A stretch of DNA of 45,170 nt from the NCBI RefSeq assembly GCF_002836945.1, contig NZ_NIJM01000033.1, positions 1-45,170 of the forward strand, read 5' to 3'. How positions within the stretch are numbered: position 1 is the stretch's first letter; each line of letters starts with the position of its first letter. Of this stretch, positions 17,028 to 25,456 are shown piece by piece. The position numbers and the translations under genes were made by a program. The notes beneath the pieces are model-generated. The model ran no database searches, had not been told where the DNA came from, and was given only the letters and a program-made list of their open reading frames with translations. This DNA is from Shewanella chilikensis. Lineage in GTDB: Bacteria; Pseudomonadota; Gammaproteobacteria; Enterobacterales; Shewanellaceae.

Positions 17028-17983
17028 CAGGGAACGGCCACCTGATTGAGCACATGGTCAATCACCTGATCGCGGCTGACCCCTTCGGCCTGCGCCTGAT
17101 AACTCAGCAGTAAACGGTGGCGCAGTACATTGGGCACCACGGCTTGAATATCTTCAGGGGAGACAAAGTCACGCTGATACAACCAGGCACGGGCGCGGGC
17201 GCAGCGCTCGATGGATTGGGTTGCCCGCGGGCTGACACCGTATTCCAGCCACTTGGCAAGCTGGTCGCTGTAGCGCTGAGGCTGACGGGTCGCCATCACC
17301 AAGTCGACAATATAACGCTCAAGCGGCTCGGCCAGATATAGCTCCAGCGCCTGCTCCCGGGCGAGGAACACTTCCTGCTGGCCTATGGGAGTGACTTTCT
17401 CCATGCCGTGGGTCTTGGCTTCGCTGCGGGACAAACGCAGGATCTCAAGCTCAGTGTCTGCCTCCGGGTAATCCAGGTTCAGGTGCATCAGGAAGCGGTC
17501 AAGCTGGGCTTCCGGCAACGGGTAGGTGCCCTCGTTTTCCAGCGGGTTTTGGGTCGCCATCACTAAAAACAGCGGCGGTAACTTGTAGGAGTGCTTGCCC
17601 ACCGTCACCTGACCTTCGGCCATGGCTTCCAAAAGGGCCGACTGCACCTTGGCCGGGGCGCGGTTGATTTCATCTGCCAGAATAAGGTTGTGAAATATCG
17701 GCCCGGCCTCAAATTCAAAGGTCGCGGTTTGGGCGCGATAGATGTCGGTGCCGGTCAAATCGGCCGGCAGCAGGTCCGGGGTAAACTGAATGCGATGAAA
17801 GTCGCCCTCAATGCCATCACACAGCGCTTTAACGGCCCGGGTCTTGGCCAGCCCTGGTGGTCCTTCCACTAGCAGGTGGCCATCGGCTATCAGAGCGATA
17901 AGCAGGTTTTCGGTCAAAATTGGCTGACCTATGATCACTTGATCCAGATAGGTCCGCAGTGCATGAAATCGACTCAAAGGCAT
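17027..17983 (-). CDS. MoxR family AAA+ ATPase
   Basis: A 318-residue AAA+ protein, first gene of the six-gene minus-strand operon. The Walker A motif is near 39-46 (EGPPGLAKT), Walker B is ILADEINRAP near 110, and sensor 1 is MATQNP near 151-156, followed by the small lid domain. It belongs to the MRP branch of MoxR, chaperone-like ATPases that work with VWA proteins to mature or remodel complexes. The ATG at 17983 lacks a strong ribosome binding site. It is transcribed divergently from fadI from a shared 244-base region. Confidence in family is high; the client is unknown. Confidence 0.92.
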   Translation of the reverse strand: MPLSRFHALRTYLDQVIIGQPILTENLLIALIADGHLLVEGPPGLAKTRAVKALCDGIEGDFHRIQFTPDLLPADLTGTDIYRAQTATFEFEAGPIFHNLILADEINRAPAKVQSALLEAMAEGQVTVGKHSYKLPPLFLVMATQNPLENEGTYPLPEAQLDRFLMHLNLDYPEADTELEILRLSRSEAKTHGMEKVTPIGQQEVFLAREQALELYLAEPLERYIVDLVMATRQPQRYSDQLAKWLEYGVSPRATQSIERCARARAWLYQRDFVSPEDIQAVVPNVLRHRLLLSYQAQAEGVSRDQVIDHVLNQVAVP

Positions 17984-18069
17984 GATGCTACTCGTTTTAT
18001 TTTAAGGCCCAACTATAGACAGCGGTTATGGTAAAGAATTCCCTGCGCCCTTGGATAGTGTTAAAAAAA

Positions 18070-18084
18070 CAAACAAGTGTTTAA
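18070..18084. promoter_or_regulatory. PsrA-like operator before fadI
   Basis: CAAAC and GTTTAA half-sites around a short centre match the shape of PsrA sites known for fatty-acid genes of Shewanella and Pseudomonas (a TTCAAAC...GTTTGAA type palindrome). The outer bases are imperfect, so this is a candidate only. It is 144 bases before the fadI start. Confidence 0.45.
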
Positions 18085-18121
18085 AACCGGCCAACAAGAA
18101 GTTAGAATCAGATCACACTTT

Positions 18122-18138
18122 TAATGGTCAGACCTGTT
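18122..18138 (+). promoter_or_regulatory. FadR-like operator before fadI
   Basis: The core TGGTCAGACCTGTT (18125-18138) agrees at every defined position with the core of the Escherichia coli FadR consensus (TGGTCNGACNTGTT). FadR without acyl-CoA would repress fadIJ; long-chain acyl-CoA would release it. The site lies 89 bases before the fadI ATG, a usual repressor position. Binding is not shown by sequence alone. Confidence 0.7.
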
Positions 18139-18227
18139 TAGGGCAGTACGGGTCTCTTATGGAAAAACAATAAAGCGCAGTGTCAGGGCTAGTTTTCGGC
18201 GTGCGCTGCTTAATAAGAGGGTGACAA

Positions 18228-19538
18228 ATGAGTGACAGACAACAGGTAACCAATGCCAGGGGCGAGCGGATTGCCATAGTGGCCGGTCTGCGTACCCCGT
18301 TCGCCAAACAGGCGACGGCGTTTCACGGCGTGTCGGCGCTGGATATGGGCAAGATGGTGGTCAATGAGCTGCTCAGTCGCAGTGAATTGGACCCCAAGCT
18401 GATTGAGCAGCTTGTCTACGGTCAGGTCGTACAGATGCCGGCAGCGCCCAATATTGCCCGTGAAATTGTTCTGGGTACCGGCATGAATTTGCACACAGAT
18501 GCTTACAGTGTTACCCGTGCCTGCGCCACCAGTTTTCAGTCCACTGTCAATATTGCCGAGTCGATTATGACGGGCAATATCGAAATAGGCATAGCCGGGG
18601 GCTCGGATTCCTCCTCTGTGCTGCCTATCGGGGTGTCCCGCAAGTTGGCCCATGCCTTGGTCGATCTCAACAAGGCCCGCACCCTGGGACAGAAGTGGAA
18701 CATAGTTCGCCGTCTGGGGTTTAAAGATCTCTTGCCTGTGCCACCTGCTGTGGCCGAATATTCCACCGGCCTGTCCATGGGGCAAACCGCCGAGCAGATG
18801 GCCAAGAGCCACGGCATCAGCCGTGCCGATCAGGACGCGCTGGCCCACCGCTCTCATACCCTGGCGAGCCAGAGCTGGAATGAAGGCAAGCTCAAGGATG
18901 AAGTCATGGTGGCTCATGTGCCGCCCTACAAGAGTTTTATCGAGCGTGACAACAATATCCGCGACAACTCGTCCCTTGAGTCTTACGCCAAACTCAGACC
19001 CGTATTCGACCGCAAGCACGGCAGTGTCACCGCCGCCAACAGTACCCCGCTGACCGATGGCGCCTCGGCGGTGATCCTGATGAGTGAAGGTCGAGCCAAG
19101 GCACTGGGTTACACCCCCATTGGCTATATCAAGAGCTATGCCTTCAGCGCCATAGATGTTTGGGAGGATATGCTGATGGGGCCATCCTACGCCACGCCAC
19201 TGGCACTGAAACGCGCCGGTATGCAGCTCGAAGATCTGACCCTGATAGAGATGCACGAAGCCTTTGCCGCCCAGACTTTGGCCAATATGAAGATGTTTGC
19301 CTCGAAGAAGTTTGCCGAGGAAAAACTCGGTCAGAGCCGCGCCATTGGTGAAATCGATATGAGCAAGTTCAACGTGCTCGGCGGCTCGCTGGCCTATGGC
19401 CATCCGTTTGCGGCCACGGGTACTCGCTTGATCACCCAAGTGTGTAATGAACTGAAACGCCGCGGTGGCGGTACGGGGCTGACAACCGCCTGTGCGGCCG
19501 GTGGTCTGGGTGTGGCAATGATAGTGGAAGTGGAGTAA
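18228..19538 (+). CDS. fadI: 3-ketoacyl-CoA thiolase FadI
   Basis: A 436-residue thiolase, the same length as Escherichia coli FadI. It catalyses the last step of beta-oxidation, cleaving 3-ketoacyl-CoA with CoA to acetyl-CoA and a shortened acyl-CoA, in complex with FadJ in the cytoplasm. The nucleophilic cysteine is C99 in VTRACATS; the catalytic His is H392 in YGHPFAATG, and the second cysteine is C422 in TTACAAGG. AGAGGGTG before the ATG is a good ribosome binding site. It is followed directly by fadJ, and the promoter region carries FadR-like and PsrA-like sites. Confidence 0.95.
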   Translation: MSDRQQVTNARGERIAIVAGLRTPFAKQATAFHGVSALDMGKMVVNELLSRSELDPKLIEQLVYGQVVQMPAAPNIAREIVLGTGMNLHTDAYSVTRACATSFQSTVNIAESIMTGNIEIGIAGGSDSSSVLPIGVSRKLAHALVDLNKARTLGQKWNIVRRLGFKDLLPVPPAVAEYSTGLSMGQTAEQMAKSHGISRADQDALAHRSHTLASQSWNEGKLKDEVMVAHVPPYKSFIERDNNIRDNSSLESYAKLRPVFDRKHGSVTAANSTPLTDGASAVILMSEGRAKALGYTPIGYIKSYAFSAIDVWEDMLMGPSYATPLALKRAGMQLEDLTLIEMHEAFAAQTLANMKMFASKKFAEEKLGQSRAIGEIDMSKFNVLGGSLAYGHPFAATGTRLITQVCNELKRRGGGTGLTTACAAGGLGVAMIVEVE

Positions 19539-19544
19539 TTGCAG

Positions 19545-21683
19545 ATGGAAAACAGCAACAAGAGTTTTAGCCTCAGCCGCCGCGACGACGGCATTGCCAT
19601 TCTTTCCATGGATGTACCCGGCGAAAGCATGAATACCCTCAAGGCCGAATTCGGCCCTGAGATCAGCGCCTTGCTGAGCGAAATCAAAGCGGACAGCAGT
19701 ATCAAGGGCTTGGTGATCATTTCAGGCAAGCCAGACTCCTTCGTGGCCGGCGCCGATATCTCCATGCTCGATGCCTGTCAAAGCGCCGCCGATGCCCGCG
19801 AGCTGTCGAGCTCAGGGCATAAGGTGTTTGCCGAACTGGAAGGGCTGAAGATCCCCGTGGTTGCAGCCATTCACGGCGCCTGTCTCGGTGGCGGCCTCGA
19901 GCTGGCACTGGCTTGTCATCTGCGGGTGTGCAGTGACGACAAGAAAACCATGTTGGGGGTGCCGGAGGTTCAGCTCGGTCTGCTGCCGGGCGGTGGTGGT
20001 ACCCAGCGTCTGCCACGCCTGGTGGGGATCACCACAGCGCTGGATATGATGCTTACCGGTAAGCAGGTTCGCCCCAAGCAAGCGCTGAAGATGGGGCTGG
20101 TGGACGATGTGGTGCCCAAGTCGATTCTGCTGGAGGCGGCAGTTGAACTGGCATTGGCCGGCAAAGCCAAGCGCGGTAAAGGCAAAAATAATAAACCTAT
20201 GATGAACAAGCTGCTCGAAAGCAACGGCTTTGGGCAGAAAATCATCTTTGATCAGGCCCGTAAACAGGTTGCCAGAAAAACTCAGGGTAACTATCCGGCG
20301 CCGGACAAGATCATCGACTGTGTGCGGGTGGGGATGAGCCAGGGGCTAGAGGCAGGTTTGGCCACCGAGGCGCGCCATTTCGGCGAGCTGGTGGTGACGC
20401 CCGAGTCGGCGGCGCTGCGCTCCATCTTCTTTGCCACCACAGAAATGAAAAAGGAAACCGGCGCCGAAGGTGCTGAGCCTCGTCCGGTTCACAAGGCCGT
20501 AGTGCTCGGCGGTGGCCTGATGGGCGGCGGTATCGCCTCAGTGACCACCACCAAGGCCAAAATTCCGGTGCGGGTCAAGGATATCAGTGAGCAGGGACTC
20601 AGCAATGCGCTGGGCTATGCCTATAAGTTGCTGGATAAGGGCGTCAAGCGTCGGCATATGACCCAGGCGGTGCGCGATAAGCAGATGGCCTTGATGACGA
20701 CCACCACAGACTATGTCGGGGTCAAGGATGCCGACATAGTGGTCGAGGCGGTATTTGAGGATCTCAACCTCAAGCATCAAATGGTGCGGGATATCGAGCG
20801 CGAATGCGGTGAACACACTATTTTTGCGTCCAACACCTCGTCTCTGCCCATAGGTCAGATTGCTGAAGCCGCCGCCAGGCCGGAAAACGTCATCGGCCTG
20901 CATTACTTCTCGCCGGTAGAGAAGATGCCGCTGGTGGAAGTGATTGCTCACGACAAGACCTCGCCCCAGACGATAGCCACCACAGTGGCCTTTGCCCGCA
21001 AACAGGGTAAGACGCCGATAGTGGTGAAAGATGGCGCCGGTTTCTATGTTAACCGTATTCTGGCGCTCTATATGAATGAAGCGGCGCAGCTGCTGCTCGA
21101 GGGCAACAGTGTCGAGAGCCTGGATAAGGCGCTGGTGAAGTTTGGTTTCCCGGTTGGCCCTATCACTCTGCTCGATGAAGTGGGTATTGATGTGGGCGCC
21201 AAGATTTCGCCGATACTCGAAAAAGAGTTGGGTGAGCGTTTCGCTGCCCCCTCTGCCTTCGATAAGCTGCTCGCCGATGACCGCAAGGGGCGCAAGAACG
21301 CCAAGGGCTTCTATCTCTACGGTCCCAAAGCTGGCAAGAAGAAGGAAGTGGACAAGAGTGTTTATCAGGTGCTGGGGATAGCGCCGGGTGTTGGCGCCGA
21401 AAATGCCAACCTGGCAGAGCGCTGTGTGGTGCAGATGCTCAATGAAGCGGTGCGGTGTCTGGAAGAGGGCATTATAGCCTCTGCCCGCGATGGGGATATT
21501 GGCGCCATCTTCGGCATAGGTTTCCCGCCTTTCCTCGGTGGGCCTTTCCACTATATAGACACCATGGGCGCCGATCAGTTGCTGGCCAAGCTCGAGCGCT
21601 TGCAGAGCCGCTTCGGCGACAGATTCGCCCCGAGTGAATTGCTCAAGACCATGGCCGCAGAAGGACGACGCTTCTTCGACTGA
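19545..21683 (+). CDS. fadJ: multifunctional fatty-acid oxidation alpha subunit FadJ
   Basis: A 712-residue two-part enzyme. The N-terminal enoyl-CoA hydratase/isomerase domain (about 10-200) has the oxyanion segments [15 protein letters not shown] and [12 protein letters not shown] with their catalytic glutamates. The 3-hydroxyacyl-CoA dehydrogenase part (about 310-700) opens with the NAD motif [13 protein letters not shown] and holds the catalytic His in [13 protein letters not shown]. It hydrates 2-enoyl-CoA and oxidises the 3-hydroxy product, passing it to FadI. The ATG at 19545 lies 6 bases past the fadI stop with GGAG at 19532-19535; the TTG at 19539 is less likely. The linker around 208-222 is very basic ([11 protein letters not shown]). 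Confidence 0.95.
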   Translation: MENSNKSFSLSRRDDGIAILSMDVPGESMNTLKAEFGPEISALLSEIKADSSIKGLVIISGKPDSFVAGADISMLDACQSAADARELSSSGHKVFAELEGLKIPVVAAIHGACLGGGLELALACHLRVCSDDKKTMLGVPEVQLGLLPGGGGTQRLPRLVGITTALDMMLTGKQVRPKQALKMGLVDDVVPKSILLEAAVELALAGKAKRGKGKNNKPMMNKLLESNGFGQKIIFDQARKQVARKTQGNYPAPDKIIDCVRVGMSQGLEAGLATEARHFGELVVTPESAALRSIFFATTEMKKETGAEGAEPRPVHKAVVLGGGLMGGGIASVTTTKAKIPVRVKDISEQGLSNALGYAYKLLDKGVKRRHMTQAVRDKQMALMTTTTDYVGVKDADIVVEAVFEDLNLKHQMVRDIERECGEHTIFASNTSSLPIGQIAEAAARPENVIGLHYFSPVEKMPLVEVIAHDKTSPQTIATTVAFARKQGKTPIVVKDGAGFYVNRILALYMNEAAQLLLEGNSVESLDKALVKFGFPVGPITLLDEVGIDVGAKISPILEKELGERFAAPSAFDKLLADDRKGRKNAKGFYLYGPKAGKKKEVDKSVYQVLGIAPGVGAENANLAERCVVQMLNEAVRCLEEGIIASARDGDIGAIFGIGFPPFLGGPFHYIDTMGADQLLAKLERLQSRFGDRFAPSELLKTMAAEGRRFFD

Positions 21684-21713
21684 CAGTGGTTGTAGTGGCT
21701 GTTCTTCGAATCG

Positions 21714-21762
21714 CCTTTGAGTAACAGCACTTTGAATAACAGTGCTTCGAATAACAGCGCTG
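21714..21762. repeat. three imperfect 15-base tandem repeats after fadJ
   Basis: Three neighbouring units of the form TTTGAATAACAGTGC, each differing from the next at a few positions, follow the fadJ stop by about 30 bases and precede its terminator. They have no coding role that I can see. Coordinates may be off by a base or two. Confidence 0.6.
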
Positions 21763-21796
21763 CTTTACTGTAAAAGCGGCCGCAACCCTCCAACCA

Positions 21797-21837
21797 AACG
21801 CCCCGGTAAGGCAGTAAATCACCGGGGCGTTTTTTTA
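21797..21837 (+). terminator. Rho-independent terminator after fadJ
   Basis: An 11-base perfect stem (21797-21807 with 21821-21831) with a 13-base loop and a T run closing the fadIJ operon. Beyond it, 21838-22074 contains only a 7-base hairpin (21997-22003 with 22011-22017) lying downstream of the convergent ATPase gene; nothing else is evident there. Confidence 0.88.
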
Positions 21838-22074
21838 AATTTTTCGCAGCTTGGAGTGAGCCGAAAATGAGATCGGCACAGAGTAGACATGGGCAACATA
21901 GGGAACCGTTGGTTCGCGGCAGAACTTGATACGTACAGATAATGTCATATTGAAGGTAAGCACTCTGATACCAACACGGACATTATTGAGTTGCATCGGA
22001 AATTATCGTTATTTCCGGCGGCAATATAGCCAGGGTGTAGGCTAAGTTTTATCGGGAAAAACAAACAGGCAGCT

Positions 22075-23082
22075 TTATAGCCCGGCCTTGGCCAGTTCGG
22101 TCGCCATCTGTTCAAGGCCGCTCAGACCCTGGATATCGGTTTCCTTGAGGGGCAGTCGAAAGCGGGGCAGCCTGCTAAAGTTTGCGTCTATCTCTTCGAG
22201 GTGCACGGCTTCCTGCTGGCGGCGTTTGGCAAGAAAACTGCCGTCGGCCTCGGGTGGCAGCAACCGATTGATTACCAAACCGGCAAGCGGTAACTGCTCT
22301 GCCTGCAAACTGGCCACAGCGCGGCGGGTTTCCAGAATAGGCAGCTTTTCTGCGGTCAGGACAAACAGCAGCCCTGTTTGCTGCGGATCTTTAATCAGCT
22401 CACGGGTGCGCTGCAGCAGCCGTTGTCGCGCCAGCAAGGTTTCGGCTATGGCCTTGTTGCGCGGCTCCATTCCGGCGGTAGCGTGCTCGGCCGGATCGTC
22501 GAAGGGGTTATCGACATCACGGCCCCGCCTGGGTGTCAGGTGCGACAGCATGGCGCCGAGCTTTTCTGATTTCTGATTCGCGCTCAGCATACCTTGGGTC
22601 CAGGCGGCCATCGCCTCAGGCAGGCTGAGCAGCCTAAGGGTATGGCCGGTGGGCGCGGTATCGAAAATAATCAGATCGTATTCACCGAGGCCGCTTTCCA
22701 GGGTCTTGGCAATTCGCTCCAGCAAGGCCGCTTCCTGGGCTCCGGGAGACTGACGGGTGAGGCGCATCTGCCGCTCAATTTCAGCGAACATCTCCGGGCG
22801 GGTAAAACTCTTCAACTGTTGGCTGACACGGTCGAGATGTTGGCGCACTTCCTCATCCGGGTCGATTTCCAGCGCATCCAGATTGGGTGCCAGCCGGGTG
22901 TAGTGATCGCCTATCTGTTTGGCAAAGGCATCGCTCAGGCTGTGGGCTGGGTCTGTGGATACCAGCAGGACTTTCTTGCCGCGTCCGGCCGCCAATAGAG
23001 CCAGTGAGGAGGAGACAGTGGTCTTGCCGACACCGCCTTTGCCACCCACCCACAGAATACGTTTGTCTGTCAGCTGCGCCAT
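22075..23082 (-). CDS. ArsA/Get3/TRC40-family ATPase, cysteine-free
   Basis: A 335-residue single-domain P-loop ATPase of the ArsA/Get3 group. The deviant Walker A GGKGGVGKTT (13-22) has the signature lysine at 15; switch I STDPAHSLSDAF follows, with D44; switch II DTAPTGHTLRLL starts at D141. The whole protein contains no cysteine. It therefore cannot have the arsenite-binding thiols of ArsA nor the CxxC zinc site of Get3, so the automatic label of arsenical pump ATPase would mislead. It is the third gene of a unit with a CstA-type carrier and a small protein ending in Cys-Cys, and starts 26 bases after the latter with AAGGACGG as ribosome binding site. A dimeric membrane-targeting or energising role is possible but unproven. 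Confidence 0.88.
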   Translation of the reverse strand: MAQLTDKRILWVGGKGGVGKTTVSSSLALLAAGRGKKVLLVSTDPAHSLSDAFAKQIGDHYTRLAPNLDALEIDPDEEVRQHLDRVSQQLKSFTRPEMFAEIERQMRLTRQSPGAQEAALLERIAKTLESGLGEYDLIIFDTAPTGHTLRLLSLPEAMAAWTQGMLSANQKSEKLGAMLSHLTPRRGRDVDNPFDDPAEHATAGMEPRNKAIAETLLARQRLLQRTRELIKDPQQTGLLFVLTAEKLPILETRRAVASLQAEQLPLAGLVINRLLPPEADGSFLAKRRQQEAVHLEEIDANFSRLPRFRLPLKETDIQGLSGLEQMATELAKAGL

Positions 23083-23108
23083 AGCCCGTCCTTAATTAAC
23101 ATCTTGTT

Positions 23109-23381
23109 TCAACAGCATCTGAACTGATCCAGCGGCGAGTGGGGCATACCCATACGCAGGTGCCAGTCATGGAACTTTTCCAGCATCAAGGGCTGTAGCT
23201 CCAGAGTGTAGTAACTGGCCGGGTTGGGTACCCCCATCATTTCGGAGAAGATCAGTAGCATAAAAAGATCGTCCTGCTCCCTGCGGGCGCGGGCGACTGC
23301 CGAGCGGAAGGGGGCGTTATACGCCTCTTCCGCCAGGTGGCTAAGGTCTTTGACCAATGCCTTGATCTTCGCCAGTTTCAT
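23109..23381 (-). CDS. small protein ending in Cys-Cys (cory-CC-star type)
   Basis: A 90-residue protein whose only two cysteines are its last two residues, directly before the stop. I recall this as the cory-CC-star family of NCBI, described as small proteins ending in CC near CstA and ArsA-like genes; that naming is from memory. The N-terminal half is basic and helical, followed by a semi-hydrophobic stretch (DDLFMLLIFSEMMGVPNPA, about 37-55) too polar for a clear membrane helix, and an end containing FHDWHLRMGMPHSPLDQF. The ATG overlaps the cstA-type stop by one base (TGATG), showing translational coupling. The terminal dithiol may bind a metal, receive a modification or be handed to the ATPase; no function is established. 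Confidence 0.8.
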   Translation of the reverse strand: MKLAKIKALVKDLSHLAEEAYNAPFRSAVARARREQDDLFMLLIFSEMMGVPNPASYYTLELQPLMLEKFHDWHLRMGMPHSPLDQFRCC

Positions 23382-25060
23382 CAGTCGTTCTCCGCCGCAG
23401 TTTTACGCGCCTTGAGCGAACGGCTCAGCGTGGCACTGCACTCCAGTGAAATCACTATGGCGGCGATGAGTACCACCAAGTCCAGAGTAAACAGGAACCA
23501 ATCCTGCTTGTCGTAGAAGCCTTTGAGTTGAATAAGCAGGCCCATGGTGGTCATCACCAGCAGGAAGATAAGCGGAGCCAGGGTATACCACATGGGGCGA
23601 CCCAGTTTCACCAGCATCACTGTGATCACCAACAATGTCAGGCCAGCCAGTAACTGGTTAGTGGTGCCAAACAGCGGCCAGATCAGCATGCCACCCGAGC
23701 CGTCACCGCCGGCGCCGAAGGCCAGCAGCAAGCAGGTGCCCACGGCCAGCAGAGTGGCGACGGCGCCATTTTGCATCCAGTTGAGGTTATAGATGCTGCC
23801 CCATTCCTGGAAGATGTAACGCTGCAGCCGCAAGCCTGTGTCCATGGTGGTACCGGCAAACAGCACCACCATTACCGTCAGCAGGGTTTGTGCCATGGTT
23901 TCATCCATGCCTATCCCGGATTCGAGGATATTGGCGCCGCCCTTGATAAAGGCGCTGACGCCCCCTTGACCAAAGGCGTGATAGATGGCCTGCCAGTCGG
24001 CCAGGGTCGCAAAACCCGCTGTGGCGGCTATGATGGCCGCCAGTGCCAGAGAGCCTTCGCCTATGGCGCCAAAGTAGCCGACAAAACGTACATCCGGCTC
24101 TTTATCCAGTTGTTTCGAGGTGGTTCCGCTGGAAACCAGGCCGTGGAAGCCGGAAATCGCGCCGCAGGCAATGGTGACGAACAGCAGCGGTACCAAGGAT
24201 GGAGTGCCTTCGGGCACATCGGTATTAAAGGCCGGCGCCACTATATCAGGCGCGCCCAGAAGCACGGCGCCGTAGAGCAAGCCTAAGCCGATAAACAGCT
24301 GAATACCATTGATATAGTCCCGCGGTTGCAGCAACATCCAGACCGGCAGCAGCGAGGCGATGGCGGCATAGACAAACAGCAGGATGATCCAGCTTTGGTT
24401 ATCCGACAGCGGCCCCAGGGTTTCCGGCAATGCCAGCGGCATGGATGGGCCGATATAAATCAGCGCGTACAGTGCCGCCACGCCTATAATGGATACCATC
24501 AAGAGGTTGATAAGACGACGGTAGATGAGCTGGCCTATGATGAGTGCTACCACAATGGCGCCCCAAACCGGCAGGGTGGCGCTGGGGAAGTTGATCAACT
24601 GCTTGGCAATGACAACGGCAAACACGGCGTTAACCATGAGCAGCACCAAAAATATCACTACCATAAAGATGCTGCGGGCCCGTTCACCAATAACATCCCC
24701 CGTGACCGCACCTATGGATTTGGCCTTGTTGCGGTTACTGGCCCAGATGGCGCCTGCATCGTGCACCCCGGCAAAGAAGATGGTGCCGAACACTACCCAG
24801 AGAAAGGCCGGCACCCAGCCCCAGATAACCGCAATAGCCGGGCCGATAATAGGTGCAGCTCCGGCCACTGAGGTAAAGTGGTGGCCCCAGAGTACATATT
24901 TATTGGTGGGCACATAGTCGATACCATCCTGCATTTCGTGCGCGGGAGTCACGAAGTTGGGATCGACTTTGAAGATTTTTTCGCAGATGAATTTTGAATA
25001 GACAAAATAGCCGGCCGCCATCGCGCCCAGGCCCATTAACATCAACAGCACAGCATTCAT
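23381..25060 (-). CDS. carbon starvation protein CstA-family membrane carrier (short form)
   Basis: A 559-residue inner-membrane protein of the CstA family with about 14-16 hydrophobic segments. Recognisable parts are KYVLWGHHFTSVAGAAPIIG (about 53-72), FFAGVHDAGA, and GFHGLVSSGTTSKQ in the middle. It is shorter than Escherichia coli CstA or BtsT (about 700 residues), matching a shorter family branch. Family members take up pyruvate or peptides on starvation; the substrate here is unknown. GAGGTG before the ATG is a reasonable ribosome binding site. It leads the three-gene unit. The upstream gap (25061-25456, shared with the nucleoside hydrolase) is A/T-rich, and I see no confident operator in it. 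Confidence 0.87.
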   Translation of the reverse strand: MNAVLLMLMGLGAMAAGYFVYSKFICEKIFKVDPNFVTPAHEMQDGIDYVPTNKYVLWGHHFTSVAGAAPIIGPAIAVIWGWVPAFLWVVFGTIFFAGVHDAGAIWASNRNKAKSIGAVTGDVIGERARSIFMVVIFLVLLMVNAVFAVVIAKQLINFPSATLPVWGAIVVALIIGQLIYRRLINLLMVSIIGVAALYALIYIGPSMPLALPETLGPLSDNQSWIILLFVYAAIASLLPVWMLLQPRDYINGIQLFIGLGLLYGAVLLGAPDIVAPAFNTDVPEGTPSLVPLLFVTIACGAISGFHGLVSSGTTSKQLDKEPDVRFVGYFGAIGEGSLALAAIIAATAGFATLADWQAIYHAFGQGGVSAFIKGGANILESGIGMDETMAQTLLTVMVVLFAGTTMDTGLRLQRYIFQEWGSIYNLNWMQNGAVATLLAVGTCLLLAFGAGGDGSGGMLIWPLFGTTNQLLAGLTLLVITVMLVKLGRPMWYTLAPLIFLLVMTTMGLLIQLKGFYDKQDWFLFTLDLVVLIAAIVISLECSATLSRSLKARKTAAEND

Positions 25061-25456
25061 GGGACACCTCTTGTTGTTGTTTTGATGTGTTGATGTTAAT
25101 GGAAGGTGGTTGTGGCTGATATCAGACTAAAGTCCTATTCGGTCGCAGCTATCAAGAACAGCATTTTTACTGTAGGCGGTTGTCAACAAAGCAATAATTG
25201 GCCGTAATATCGCCGTATTTCTTGTGTCTTTTTTGCGTGTTTCACCGCTTATAAGGACTTTCAAGCTTATCCGGATGAAAGCCAAATAGGGTAGTGATTA
25301 TCTTAAGTGAACAGATATTGTTCTTTTGCTACCGTTTTCGCTATTTAGCGTGGCATTATGGAGCTCATAGCGCGCGATTTGGCGCTAGAATGGCTCGGTG
25401 CTACCGGTTGGTTGTGGCACAGATAATATCAATAACATCGCAAAGGAAGCTGGATT
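25061..25456. other. divergent promoter region between the CstA-type gene and the nucleoside hydrolase gene
   Basis: 396 bases without an open frame of note. It must contain promoters for both directions. A possible -10 (TAGAAT, 25386-25391) precedes the plus-strand nucleoside hydrolase gene. I find no clear CRP site, Pho box or long palindrome. Confidence 0.4.

Noticed and set aside
18210..19439. 409-codon frame antisense to fadI
   Set aside because: It lies wholly opposite a clear thiolase; composition (many His, Gly, Gln) is that of a shadow frame.
22075..23082. Arsenite efflux ATPase (ArsA) as the function
   Set aside because: No cysteines for arsenite, single nucleotide domain, and no arsB, arsD or arsR nearby.
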